The translations under genes and the position numbers were made by a program. A DNA stretch of 11,940 bases from Saprospiraceae bacterium (GTDB lineage: Bacteria > Bacteroidota > Bacteroidia > Chitinophagales > Saprospiraceae). How positions within the stretch are numbered: the first letter of the stretch is position 1; each line of letters opens with the position of its first letter. The stretch lies in contig JACMMM010000424.1 in assembly GCA_014379065.1 (NCBI GenBank), positions 1 through 11,940 on the forward strand, written 5' to 3'. Shown here in pieces: positions 1 to 6,211 of the stretch. Under the pieces are notes generated by a model. The model was given only the letters and a program-made list of their open reading frames with translations. It ran no database searches and was not told where the DNA came from.

Positions 1-2
1 AC

Positions 3-1055
3 AATTCAGATGCTATGCTCAATCTCGGTTGGCTCTACAAAGAGGACTATAAAGACCTGCAAAAAGCAGAAGAGTGGTGGCTGAAAGCAGTGGAAAAAAA
101 CAATTCAGATGCTATGCTCAATCTCGGTTGGCTCTACAAAGAGGACTATAAAGACCTGCAAAAAGCAGAAGGGTGGTGGTTGAAAGCACTGGAAAAAGGC
201 AATTCCGGTGCTATGCTCAATCTCGGTTGGCTCTACAAAGACGACTATAAAGACCTGCAAAAAGCGGAAGATTGGTGGCTGAAAGCATTGGAGAAAGGCA
301 ATTCAGATGCGATGCATTATCTCGGTTGGCTCTACAAAGAGGACTATAAAGACTTGCAAAAAGCGGAAGAGTGGTGGTTGAAAGCGGTAGAAAAGGGCAA
401 TAAAATGACAATGGTTAGACTTGGCGACCTTTACAAGGATGAGTACAAAGATCTGCAAAAAGCGGAAGCGTGGTATTTGAAAGCCGCAGAAAAAGGTGAT
501 TCTGATGCGATGTGTAACCTCGGCAGGCTTTACCAAAACGAGCAAAAAGACCTGCGCAAGGCGGAAGAGTGGTATGTGAAAGCGGCAGGCTTGGAAAATG
601 TTAGCGGGTTGAATAGCATGGCGTGGTATCTCTTCGAACAGAAGAAAGAAAAAGGGAAAGCACTTGAGATGGCAGAAAATGCTCATCAAAAAGAGCCTGG
701 AGAATCCTACAAGGCCCATACCTATGCTTGCATTCTGCTTTGGCACGAACATATAGAAGCTGCTCTGGAAGTCGCATCCACCTTCGTGTGGGACAACGAA
801 CTGCAAGAAATGAGCACCGGCGTCCTACTTTTCTTCACCTTACTCCTCGCCAAAAACCAAGCCCAAGCCCTCTACAACCTCTTCACTTCCCCACAAGGCG
901 TAGAACAAGAATTCAAAGACCGCTTCAAGCCTATCTGGTACGCCATCCTGAAAAAACTTGATCATCCTGACTTCCTGCGTATGGGCGACGAACTCAGCCA
1001 AACAGTAGAAGAGGTGCTGGCGAAGGCAGAGCAATTAGCTATAGACTACAAATAA
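3..1055 (+). CDS. Sel1/TPR-like repeat protein, 5' truncated by window edge
   Basis: Probably a protein-protein interaction scaffold; no catalytic motif is visible. The reading frame is open to the left edge: the first codons read N-S-D-A, the end of a further repeat, so the true start lies outside and the ATG at 15 is internal. From 15 the protein has six 33-residue units (starting at 15, 114, 213, 312, 411 and 510) of the pattern M-x-x-LGxLYK-x-(D/E)-YKDLQKAE-x-W(W/Y)-LKA-x-EKG. This resembles Sel1-like/TPR alpha-alpha hairpins, although Sel1 units are usually nearer 36 residues. Unit 6 diverges, a seventh from 609 is barely recognisable, and a non-repeated helical tail of about 120 residues follows. 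Units 1 and 2 are nearly identical in DNA, so the array expanded recently. Location is unknown because the N-terminus is missing. The stop lies 11 bp before the next gene, suggesting cotranscription. The repeat class is sure; the function is unknown. Confidence 0.88.
   Translation, partial: NSDAMLNLGWLYKEDYKDLQKAEEWWLKAVEKNNSDAMLNLGWLYKEDYKDLQKAEGWWLKALEKGNSGAMLNLGWLYKDDYKDLQKAEDWWLKALEKGNSDAMHYLGWLYKEDYKDLQKAEEWWLKAVEKGNKMTMVRLGDLYKDEYKDLQKAEAWYLKAAEKGDSDAMCNLGRLYQNEQKDLRKAEEWYVKAAGLENVSGLNSMAWYLFEQKKEKGKALEMAENAHQKEPGESYKAHTYACILLWHEHIEAALEVASTFVWDNELQEMSTGVLLFFTLLLAKNQAQALYNLFTSPQGVEQEFKDRFKPIWYAILKKLDHPDFLRMGDELSQTVEEVLAKAEQLAIDYK
15..608 (+). repeat. 99-bp in-frame tandem repeat array (six units)
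   Basis: Direct tandem repeats of exactly 99 bp (33 codons) start at 15, 114, 213, 312, 411 and 510. The array continues past the left edge, since positions 3-14 match the end of a unit. Units 1-2 differ at only about eight positions, with more changes towards the 3' end. This pattern fits expansion by slippage or unequal recombination at the upstream side. Copy number here may vary between strains and may be miscounted in short-read assemblies. Confidence 0.9.
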
Positions 1056-1066
1056 ACCAGTTCGTG

Positions 1067-2293
1067 ATGAAAAAATGCTTTTTGTTTTGTTGTCTATTTT
1101 GCTCACTTACCCTTCATACCCAAATCCTCACCAAAATCGACAGCTTCCAAATTCCTCAGGCGCAAATTTGGGGCGTTATATCCAGTCAAGGCGACAGCAT
1201 CGTTCTGACGACCACTTTCACACCCACACCTGGAGGAAAGCCGCACATTTTCCTTCGCAAGGTCAGTTTCGACAACATCCACCAGCAAAGCCAGCCCAAG
1301 CAAATCACTTTTGACTCCGATTTTCAGGGCATTACAAACCTAACCGATCACAAGCACCTTGTCCTGAATGGAGAAATTTTTGTCGCATTCTCTACGCAGG
1401 GCGACAAGGATTTGTACCTGTTCAAAACCGACCTGAATGGCAACCGCATCGGCCAAATCCAGACGGTAGTGACGAATTCCAGCGCGCCCACCAACGACAT
1501 GACCTTGGTGAGCGATGGACAAACCGTGAGCGTCAAATGGTTTATGCCACCCAATAGTTGGGTGCGCCGCTATCAACCAGATTTGAGTCCGCTCGGCCCT
1601 GCCCAATCGGCGAATGCTCCCCCGCACAACAACCTCGGCAATGCCTGTTTCCACGACGGCAAGTTCTACTTTTTCAGCGGCGACAAATTTGGCTACAATG
1701 CCAAGTTGGTGCTGGCTCAGTTCAATGCAGATTGGTCGCAAGCAGTACCGCAACAAACGCTGATCCCTTCAGCGAGCGATGGAAATTTTTTCGCCAGTGG
1801 GGTGGCCCGCGACCCAGAGACCGGGCGTTGGTTTGTAGGATTTGCCCACCTAAGTAATTCCCAGCAAATCGGTCAAGAGCATATTGACATTGCAGTTTTT
1901 GATCAAAATTTTGCACTGTTGGATCGGCAACACGTCACGGGTGCGGCCAGTTATAGGCCACATTTTGTGTTCCGCGACGGCTTTCTTTTTGTTTCATACG
2001 ATCAAGTGGGTGCGCATGTGCGTTTGGAAAAATATGTAGTGGAGAATCCTTCTGGAACAAATGATGGGTGGATTCAGTCAGGTTTTCAAATTTTTCCCAA
2101 TCCGTTCTCCGAGTCACTGCAAGTGGCTTGGAACGGGTCGGAACGGTGCAATATCCGAGTTTTCAGTGCGGGGGGCAGGCTGGTTTTGCAGAACCATTTT
2201 TTAACGGAAAAAACTTTTGATACGCATGATTGGGACGCGGGCGTTTATTTCATTGAAATTTGCGGCGAATGGCGCAAGGTTTTCAAAAGATAG
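1067..2293 (+). CDS. Secreted protein with type IX secretion C-terminal sorting domain
   Basis: Exported protein of unknown function, 408 residues from the ATG at 1067. A GTG directly upstream (1064) is the other possible start; I prefer ATG because it gives a normal M-K-K signal peptide. The N-terminus is a short basic start plus a cysteine-rich hydrophobic stretch (residues 4-15), with cleavage near residue 19; there is no good lipobox. Residues about 20-325 are rich in beta strands with recurring patterns such as LYLFKTDLNGN and IAVFDQNFALLD, which suggests a beta-propeller-like fold (inference only). Residues about 338-408 form a type A T9SS sorting domain: FQIFPNPFSESLQV, a central RVFSAGGRLV strand and a final AGVYFIEI plus basic end. 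By family knowledge such domains route proteins through the outer membrane, where they are cleaved and anchored to the surface or released. It lies 11 bp after the repeat protein and 27 bp before the GH25 gene, so an operon is likely. Confidence 0.9.
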   Translation: MKKCFLFCCLFCSLTLHTQILTKIDSFQIPQAQIWGVISSQGDSIVLTTTFTPTPGGKPHIFLRKVSFDNIHQQSQPKQITFDSDFQGITNLTDHKHLVLNGEIFVAFSTQGDKDLYLFKTDLNGNRIGQIQTVVTNSSAPTNDMTLVSDGQTVSVKWFMPPNSWVRRYQPDLSPLGPAQSANAPPHNNLGNACFHDGKFYFFSGDKFGYNAKLVLAQFNADWSQAVPQQTLIPSASDGNFFASGVARDPETGRWFVGFAHLSNSQQIGQEHIDIAVFDQNFALLDRQHVTGAASYRPHFVFRDGFLFVSYDQVGAHVRLEKYVVENPSGTNDGWIQSGFQIFPNPFSESLQVAWNGSERCNIRVFSAGGRLVLQNHFLTEKTFDTHDWDAGVYFIEICGEWRKVFKR

Positions 2294-2320
2294 CACCTTG
2301 CAATCCAGACGTATTTCCCC

Positions 2321-3148
2321 ATGTCCCTTTTCAAAAAACTCAGCATCATCCCCCCCGACTACGCCCGCAGCAAGGGCGATGCCCGAAAATTTTGGACGAC
2401 CCTGTTTGTGGTGTTTGTCATTGTGCTGATTTTCAGCCCCGAACTTCGCTATCGGCTGCGTTCGCTGCTCGAATACCCGCTGCACTACAAGGAGTATAAA
2501 GAGTTCGGTATCCGGATTCCAGGCAGGTACAAAACACACGGCATTGACGTGAGCCGATGGCAAGATCGCGTGGATTGGAATCGGGTTAAGAAAATGAAAG
2601 TGGGTAATATCCAAGTCACCTTTGCCTTTATGAAAGCCACCGAGGGCACTTGGATGAAAGACCCGGAATTCGAGCGAAATTGGAAAGGTGCGCGCGAGGC
2701 AGGCATTGTGCGGGGTGCTTACCATTACTTCTTGCCCAATATGAGTGTGAAGGATCAGGTTCTGCAATTCAGTCGTGCCGTCAAATTGAAGTCAGGCGAT
2801 TTGCCGCCCGTGGTAGACGTGGAAGAAACACGCGGCATGGGCAAGGCTCAGATCCAGAAATACACCAAAGAATTCTTGGAATTGCTCGAAAAGCATTACA
2901 AAATCCGCCCCATCCTGTACACGAACCGCGATTTTTACAAAATCAATTTTGCCGACAACGAGGCTTTCAAAGGCTATCGCTTCTGGATTGCACATTACCA
3001 TGTAGCCGATTTTGACATGCCAGGCGAGGAAGATTGGCATTTCTGGCAGCACAGCGACCGGGGAAATGTGAACGGCATCAACGAATTAGTGGATTTTAAT
3101 GTGTTCAATGGTGACAGTGTGGCATTGCGGAAGTTGTGTGTGCCGTGA
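2321..3148 (+). CDS. Membrane-anchored GH25 lysozyme (N-acetylmuramidase)
   Basis: Predicted to hydrolyse the beta-1,4 bond between MurNAc and GlcNAc in peptidoglycan. It has 275 residues. A hydrophobic segment at about 25-39 after a basic N-terminus looks like an uncleaved signal anchor, leaving the enzyme in the periplasm. The GH25 domain covers about 72-265 with the family blocks in order: THGIDVSRWQ (D76), FAFMKATEG (101-109), GAYHYF (132-137), LPPVVDVEE (161-169, with D166 and E168 as the usual catalytic acids), ILYTN, FWIAHY (221-226), and FWQHS followed by VNGINELVDFNVF. All expected acidic residues are present, so it should be active. The ATG at 2321 is the only start that keeps the basic leader. 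A long hairpin begins three bases after the stop. Likely roles are wall remodelling or recycling; nothing marks it as a secreted toxin or phage endolysin. Confidence 0.92.
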   Translation: MSLFKKLSIIPPDYARSKGDARKFWTTLFVVFVIVLIFSPELRYRLRSLLEYPLHYKEYKEFGIRIPGRYKTHGIDVSRWQDRVDWNRVKKMKVGNIQVTFAFMKATEGTWMKDPEFERNWKGAREAGIVRGAYHYFLPNMSVKDQVLQFSRAVKLKSGDLPPVVDVEETRGMGKAQIQKYTKEFLELLEKHYKIRPILYTNRDFYKINFADNEAFKGYRFWIAHYHVADFDMPGEEDWHFWQHSDRGNVNGINELVDFNVFNGDSVALRKLCVP

Positions 3149-3150
3149 AA

Positions 3151-3241
3151 GATAAGGTTGATGAGGGTTTATATTTTGCACTCGAAAAGAACAAATCATT
3201 GCCTATTCGAGTGCAAAATATAAACCCTCATCAACCCTATC
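3151..3241. repeat. Long near-perfect inverted repeat (36-bp arms, 19-nt loop)
   Basis: Left arm 3151-3186 pairs with right arm 3206-3241. The inner 31 bp are perfect; then comes one A/C mismatch (3155/3237) and four more pairs. The loop is 3187-3205. It starts three bases after the GH25 stop and sits just before the promoter of the ABC-F gene. The arms are longer than a usual intrinsic terminator and no T-tract follows directly. It may still stop GH25 transcripts, or it may be a dispersed palindromic repeat or MITE remnant. The pairing is certain, the role is not. Confidence 0.9.
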
Positions 3242-3257
3242 AACCCTTATCAACTTT
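3230..3257 (+). repeat. Three short tandem repeats ATCAACCCT upstream of the ABC-F promoter
   Basis: ATCAACCCT occurs at 3230-3238 and 3239-3247, and a degenerate copy, ATCAACTTT, at 3249-3257. The 9-10 bp spacing is close to one helical turn. The first copy lies inside the right arm of the long hairpin, and the last ends four bases before a -7 element. An operator for a DNA-binding protein is possible but unproven. Confidence 0.5.
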
Positions 3258-3261
3258 AAAG

Positions 3262-3269
3262 TACATTTG
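3262..3269 (+). promoter_or_regulatory. Bacteroidota -7 promoter element for the ABC-F gene
   Basis: TACATTTG matches the Bacteroidota primary sigma factor -7 consensus TAnnTTTG exactly and is followed by C. It lies 29 bp upstream of the ATG at 3299, which leaves a short leader. No clear -33 TTTG box is seen upstream; that region is taken up by the hairpin arm and the ATCAACCCT repeats. Confidence 0.6.
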
Positions 3270-3298
3270 CGTCCTTTTTTAAAAAAACACAACTTGGG

Positions 3299-3490
3299 AT
3301 GCTATCAGTAAACAACGTTTCGGTTCAATTTGGGAAACGGATACTTTTTGACGATGTCAATCTGAAATTTGTAAAGGGCAATTGTTATGGCGTGATCGGC
3401 GCGAATGGGGCGGGCAAATCCACCTTCCTGAAAGTGCTTTCGGGTGAAATAGAAAGCACCCGGGGCAATCTGGAAATCACCCCCGGGTAA
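3299..3490 (+). CDS. N-terminal fragment of interrupted ABC-F protein
   Basis: A 63-residue open fragment from the ATG at 3299 to the premature TAA. It contains the first strands of NBD1 and an intact Walker A (GANGAGKST, residues 34-42) but no signature or Walker B motif, so it cannot work as an ATPase alone. The start is supported by a -7 promoter element 29 bp upstream and by the family-typical opening MLSVNNVSVQFGKR. Confidence 0.6.
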   Translation: MLSVNNVSVQFGKRILFDDVNLKFVKGNCYGVIGANGAGKSTFLKVLSGEIESTRGNLEITPG

Positions 3491-3493
3491 CGC

Positions 3494-4936
3494 TTGGCCG
3501 TTTTGAGCCAGAACAACTTTGTTTTTTATGAATGTTTGGTGTTGGACACGGTTATCATGGGGCATAAGCGACTCTATGAAATCATGCAAGAGAAAAACGC
3601 CATTTACGACAACCCAAATGCGACAGAGGCTGACTCGATGCACGCGGCCGAACTCGAAGGCGAGTTTGGCGAAATGAATGGCTGGATGGCAGAAAGCGAT
3701 GCGGCGGAATTGCTCAGCAACCTCGGCGTGCATGAGTCCTTGCACGATAAATTGGTGAAGGAACTGAACGGTTCAGAACGCGTGAAAGTACTGCTCGCAC
3801 AAGCCCTGTTCGGCTCGCCCGATATTTTGCTCATGGACGAACCGACCAATGATCTGGACGCAGAAACCGCTGACTGGCTCTGTGAATTTTTGGCCGATTA
3901 CGAAAATATCGTCATCGTGGTATCTCACGATCGCCACTTCCTGGATATGGTGTGTACCAACATTGTGGATGTAGATTTTGGCAAGATCAAGATGTTCACG
4001 GGCAATTATACCTTCTGGTACGAGATGAGCCAGTTGATGTCTCGCCAATTGTCCGATAAAAACAAGAAAGTAGAAATCAAACGCCAGGAAATGATGGAGT
4101 TTATTGCTCGCTTCTCGGCCAATGCTTCCAAATCGAGACAAGCCACCAGCCGGAAAAAGGCTTTAGAAAAATTGAACCTGGAGGAGTTGCAAATATCGAG
4201 CCGCCGCTATCCCTACATCGCCTTCAAACCTGAGCGGGAGCCTGGAGATGTTATTTTGGATGTAATAAACCTGTCGAAAAGGAATAACATGGGCGAGTAC
4301 TTGTTTAAAAACCTGTATTTGCGTTTCAATAAGGGCGAAAAAATTGCCGTGTTCAGCCGCAATGCGCAAGCGGTGACTGCCCTTTTCAATATCCTTTCTG
4401 GCGAAGACAAGAACTACGAAGGCGAATTCCAATACGGCAAAACGATCCTTACGCAGTATTTGCCCAATGATAACAGCGATTACTTCTCGGGCGATCAGGA
4501 TATGAACCTGATTGATTGGTTGCGCCAATATTCCAAGGATAAAGACGAGTCTTTTATTCGCGGTTTCCTCGGGCGCATGTTGTTCGGTGGCGAAGAGGTG
4601 TTTAAGCGCTCTGGTGTATTGTCAGGGGGTGAAAAAGTGCGCTGCATGATGTCAAAAATCATGCTTTCCAATCCAAACTTTTTGATTTTGGACGAGCCCA
4701 CCAATCACCTTGATCTTGAATCTATTACCGCTTTGAACAATGGTTTGCAGGAATTTACGGGCAATATCATTTTCACTTCCCACGACTATCAGATCCTCGA
4801 CTCGGTGGCCAATCGGATTATCGAAATCACTCCGAAGGGGCTGATTGATCAGTACATGAGCTACCACGATTATCTGCACAGCGAAAAAGTAATCCAATTG
4901 AAAGAAGAGATGTACGGAGGTGCTGTTTTAGCTTAG
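3494..4936 (+). CDS. C-terminal part of interrupted ABC-F protein (NBD1 remainder, linker, NBD2)
   Basis: This continues the interrupted frame: 480 codons from TTG at 3494, with the first ATG at 3557. Neither has a visible ribosome binding site, and the TTG is simply the Leu of the conserved R-L-AVL segment. In fragment numbering it carries a degenerate NBD1 signature LNGSE (91-95), Walker B LLMDEPTNDLD (112-122), H-loop SHD (144-146), a charged linker at about 180-235, and NBD2 with signature LSGGE (376-380), LILDEPTNHLD (397-407) and TSHD (428-431). The NBD2 Walker A position reads SRNAQAVTA (288-296), without the usual lysine; I recall weak Walker A and signature motifs in Bacteroidota relatives, so this may be family-typical. 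If translated alone it would lack the NBD1 Walker A. Confidence 0.65.
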   Translation: MAVLSQNNFVFYECLVLDTVIMGHKRLYEIMQEKNAIYDNPNATEADSMHAAELEGEFGEMNGWMAESDAAELLSNLGVHESLHDKLVKELNGSERVKVLLAQALFGSPDILLMDEPTNDLDAETADWLCEFLADYENIVIVVSHDRHFLDMVCTNIVDVDFGKIKMFTGNYTFWYEMSQLMSRQLSDKNKKVEIKRQEMMEFIARFSANASKSRQATSRKKALEKLNLEELQISSRRYPYIAFKPEREPGDVILDVINLSKRNNMGEYLFKNLYLRFNKGEKIAVFSRNAQAVTALFNILSGEDKNYEGEFQYGKTILTQYLPNDNSDYFSGDQDMNLIDWLRQYSKDKDESFIRGFLGRMLFGGEEVFKRSGVLSGGEKVRCMMSKIMLSNPNFLILDEPTNHLDLESITALNNGLQEFTGNIIFTSHDYQILDSVANRIIEITPKGLIDQYMSYHDYLHSEKVIQLKEEMYGGAVLA

Positions 4937-5004
4937 CTTTGTCCTGATTATGACAAGCGCCGTTAATCCTTGGTTAAGTACATGTCCTGTTTTTGAACTC
5001 CGTC

Positions 5005-5012
5005 TACTTTTG
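5005..5012 (+). promoter_or_regulatory. -7 promoter element upstream of TlpA-like gene
   Basis: TACTTTTG fits TAnnTTTG exactly and is followed by C, 52 bp before the ATG at 5065. A second exact match, TAGCTTTG (4934-4941), overlaps the ABC-F stop codon and could also serve. Neither has an obvious -33 box at the usual distance. Confidence 0.45.
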
Positions 5013-5064
5013 CGACCGTTTCAGCTTCTCCACTACCTAAATTTTCCGTCAACTTTATTTTGCA

Positions 5065-5553
5065 ATGAAAAAAACGTTCTTCGTACTCACAGCCCTCTTG
5101 GTAACAATTGCCGCATTTGCACAAAAAACGCTCCCGTCTGCCAACATTAAAACCTTGGAGGGTCAGACAATTAATGTGCAGGAATTGGGCAAAACGGGCA
5201 AAATCACCGTCATAAGTTTATGGGCGACCTGGTGTTCGCCCTGCAAGAAAGAACTCGATGCGATTGCAGACTATTACGAAGAATGGCAGAAGAAATATGG
5301 CATGGAACTCGTTGCCATCAGCATAGACGATGCACGCAACATGGCTAAAGTAAAAGGCGAGGCACTAGCCAAAGAATGGCCTTATCGAATCCTGCTCGAT
5401 CCCGCCAAAGAACTACAAACGGCCGCCAACATTGAAGGTGTGCCCTACACCATGGTGCTTGACCAGAACGGCAACATCGTTTTCGAACACCGGGGCTACG
5501 TCTCCGGCGATGAACTGGAACTGGAAGAACTTTTCAAGGAGTTGAAGAAGTAA
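5065..5553 (+). CDS. Periplasmic TlpA-like thiol-disulfide oxidoreductase
   Basis: A thioredoxin-fold protein of 162 residues, predicted to reduce or exchange disulfides of exported proteins. Residues 1-20 are a signal peptide ending AAFAQ with probable cleavage near 19-20, which places it in the periplasm. The core has the AhpC/TSA-TlpA layout: an N-terminal hairpin (LEGQTINVQELGKTGK), the active site WATWCSPC (C57 and C60), the strand MELVAISIDD, and the cis-proline loop EGVPYT (P127) before VLDQNGNIVFEHRGY. All catalytic features are intact. There is no extra sensor or lipoprotein domain. It lies 102 bp upstream of a paralogue with the same architecture, so a tandem duplication is likely. 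The partner and substrate are unknown; cytochrome c maturation (ResA-like) or general oxidative protein repair are both possible. Confidence 0.9.
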   Translation: MKKTFFVLTALLVTIAAFAQKTLPSANIKTLEGQTINVQELGKTGKITVISLWATWCSPCKKELDAIADYYEEWQKKYGMELVAISIDDARNMAKVKGEALAKEWPYRILLDPAKELQTAANIEGVPYTMVLDQNGNIVFEHRGYVSGDELELEELFKELKK

Positions 5554-5655
5554 GGCTTCAGATTTGAATCTTTGAATCAGTAGGCTATTCTCCCAAGGCT
5601 TGTGTGCTTAAATACAGGTTTTGCAACCCCTGATTTGCATTCTCAATCTATTAGT

Positions 5656-6153
5656 ATGAAAAAGATCCTTTGTATCTTAAGCCTCTGCATTATATCTACT
5701 ACAGGATTCACCCAAACCGAAGCACTCCCCAACGCTTTTTTAAAAACGCTTGATGGGCAATCTTTGAATTTGCAAGACCTTGGAAAGTCAGGCAAAATAA
5801 CTGTTATCGTCTTTTGGACAACATGGTCAGGGCCGTGTAAAAGAGCCTTGAATGACATTAATACCCATTACGAGAGATGGCAGAAGGAATATGATTTAGA
5901 GCTTATTGCCATTAGCCTTGACGATAAGCGTTCGGCAGATAAAGTTCCGGAGATTGTCAAGGAAAAGGGGTGGAAGTATCGAATCTTAGTTCAACCTAAA
6001 GAAAAGTTGAATCCTTATGAGATGTTGGAAGGATTAATGCACCGTACTCTCTTACTCGACCAATCAGGTAAAATCGTATTCGAGCAAAAATACTTCAATC
6101 CAGCAAAAGATGTGTTGGAATTGGAAGATAGAATCAAGGAATTAAAAAAGTAG
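5656..6153 (+). CDS. TlpA-like thioredoxin paralogue with degenerate active site
   Basis: A 165-residue exported thioredoxin-fold protein, clearly a duplicate of the gene before it: shared GKSGKITVI, the RWQKEY helix, the ELIAISLDD strand, LLDQSGKIVFE and the RIKELKK end. The ATG at 5656 is chosen over one at 5602 because it starts the signal peptide (M-K-K, hydrophobic to about residue 18, GFTQ cleavage region), matching the paralogue. The active site reads WTTWSGPC: the first, nucleophilic Cys is Ser58 and only C61 remains. The cis-Pro loop EGVPYT is replaced by EGLMHRT, one residue longer. It should therefore not catalyse dithiol-disulfide exchange; a binding or chaperone role, or decay, is possible. 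It looks more AT-rich than its neighbours. It is convergent with kynureninase across a 58-bp gap in which I see no clear terminator. Confidence 0.85.
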   Translation: MKKILCILSLCIISTTGFTQTEALPNAFLKTLDGQSLNLQDLGKSGKITVIVFWTTWSGPCKRALNDINTHYERWQKEYDLELIAISLDDKRSADKVPEIVKEKGWKYRILVQPKEKLNPYEMLEGLMHRTLLLDQSGKIVFEQKYFNPAKDVLELEDRIKELKK

Positions 6154-6211
6154 AGTTTTTTGCATTGGAATACCGATGCGAAGGCTTGCTTCCCAAAATT
6201 GACCTCCGCAT

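Larger units (their letters stand above)
3299..4936 (+). pseudogene. ABC-F ATPase gene with in-frame nonsense codon (TAA at 3488-3490)
   Basis: Read through the stop, this is one frame of 545 codons, the usual size of a two-domain ABC-F protein. By family, these are soluble ribosome-associated ATPases acting in translation; the closest pattern is the YbiT/YkpA-like branch. Codons 1-63 hold the start of NBD1 with Walker A GANGAGKST (residues 34-42). Codon 64 is TAA, where relatives (from memory) carry Gln in a PG-Q-R-x-AVL context; a single C-to-T change (CAA to TAA) explains it. The frame then continues without indels through NBD1 Walker B, the linker, and NBD2 with LSGGE, LILDEPTNHLD and TSHD. 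The preserved downstream sequence means the change is very recent, suppressed, or a sequence error. TAA ends other genes here (the repeat protein, both thioredoxins), so recoding is unlikely. If real, no full-length protein is made. Confidence 0.8.

Noticed and set aside
15..608. CRISPR-like array
   Set aside because: The 99-bp units are contiguous with no unique spacers and encode a continuous repeat protein.
2201..2767. 188-codon minus-strand open frame across the GH25 start
   Set aside because: It overlaps two well-supported genes in antisense and shows no motif.
3488..3490. TAA as a sense codon (code change)
   Set aside because: TAA ends the repeat protein (1053-1055) and both thioredoxin genes in this window, so it is a normal stop here.
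4938..4955. Stem-loop after the ABC-F gene (TTGTC/GACAA)
   Set aside because: Only five pairs, AT-rich, with no T-run; it cannot be told from chance.
5602..5655. Upstream ATG giving an 18-residue extension of the second thioredoxin
   Set aside because: The extension would bury the signal peptide; the paralogue starts with the matching M-K-K.
6154..6211. Bidirectional terminator between convergent thioredoxin and kynU
   Set aside because: A T-run is present just after the thioredoxin stop but no convincing stem was found.
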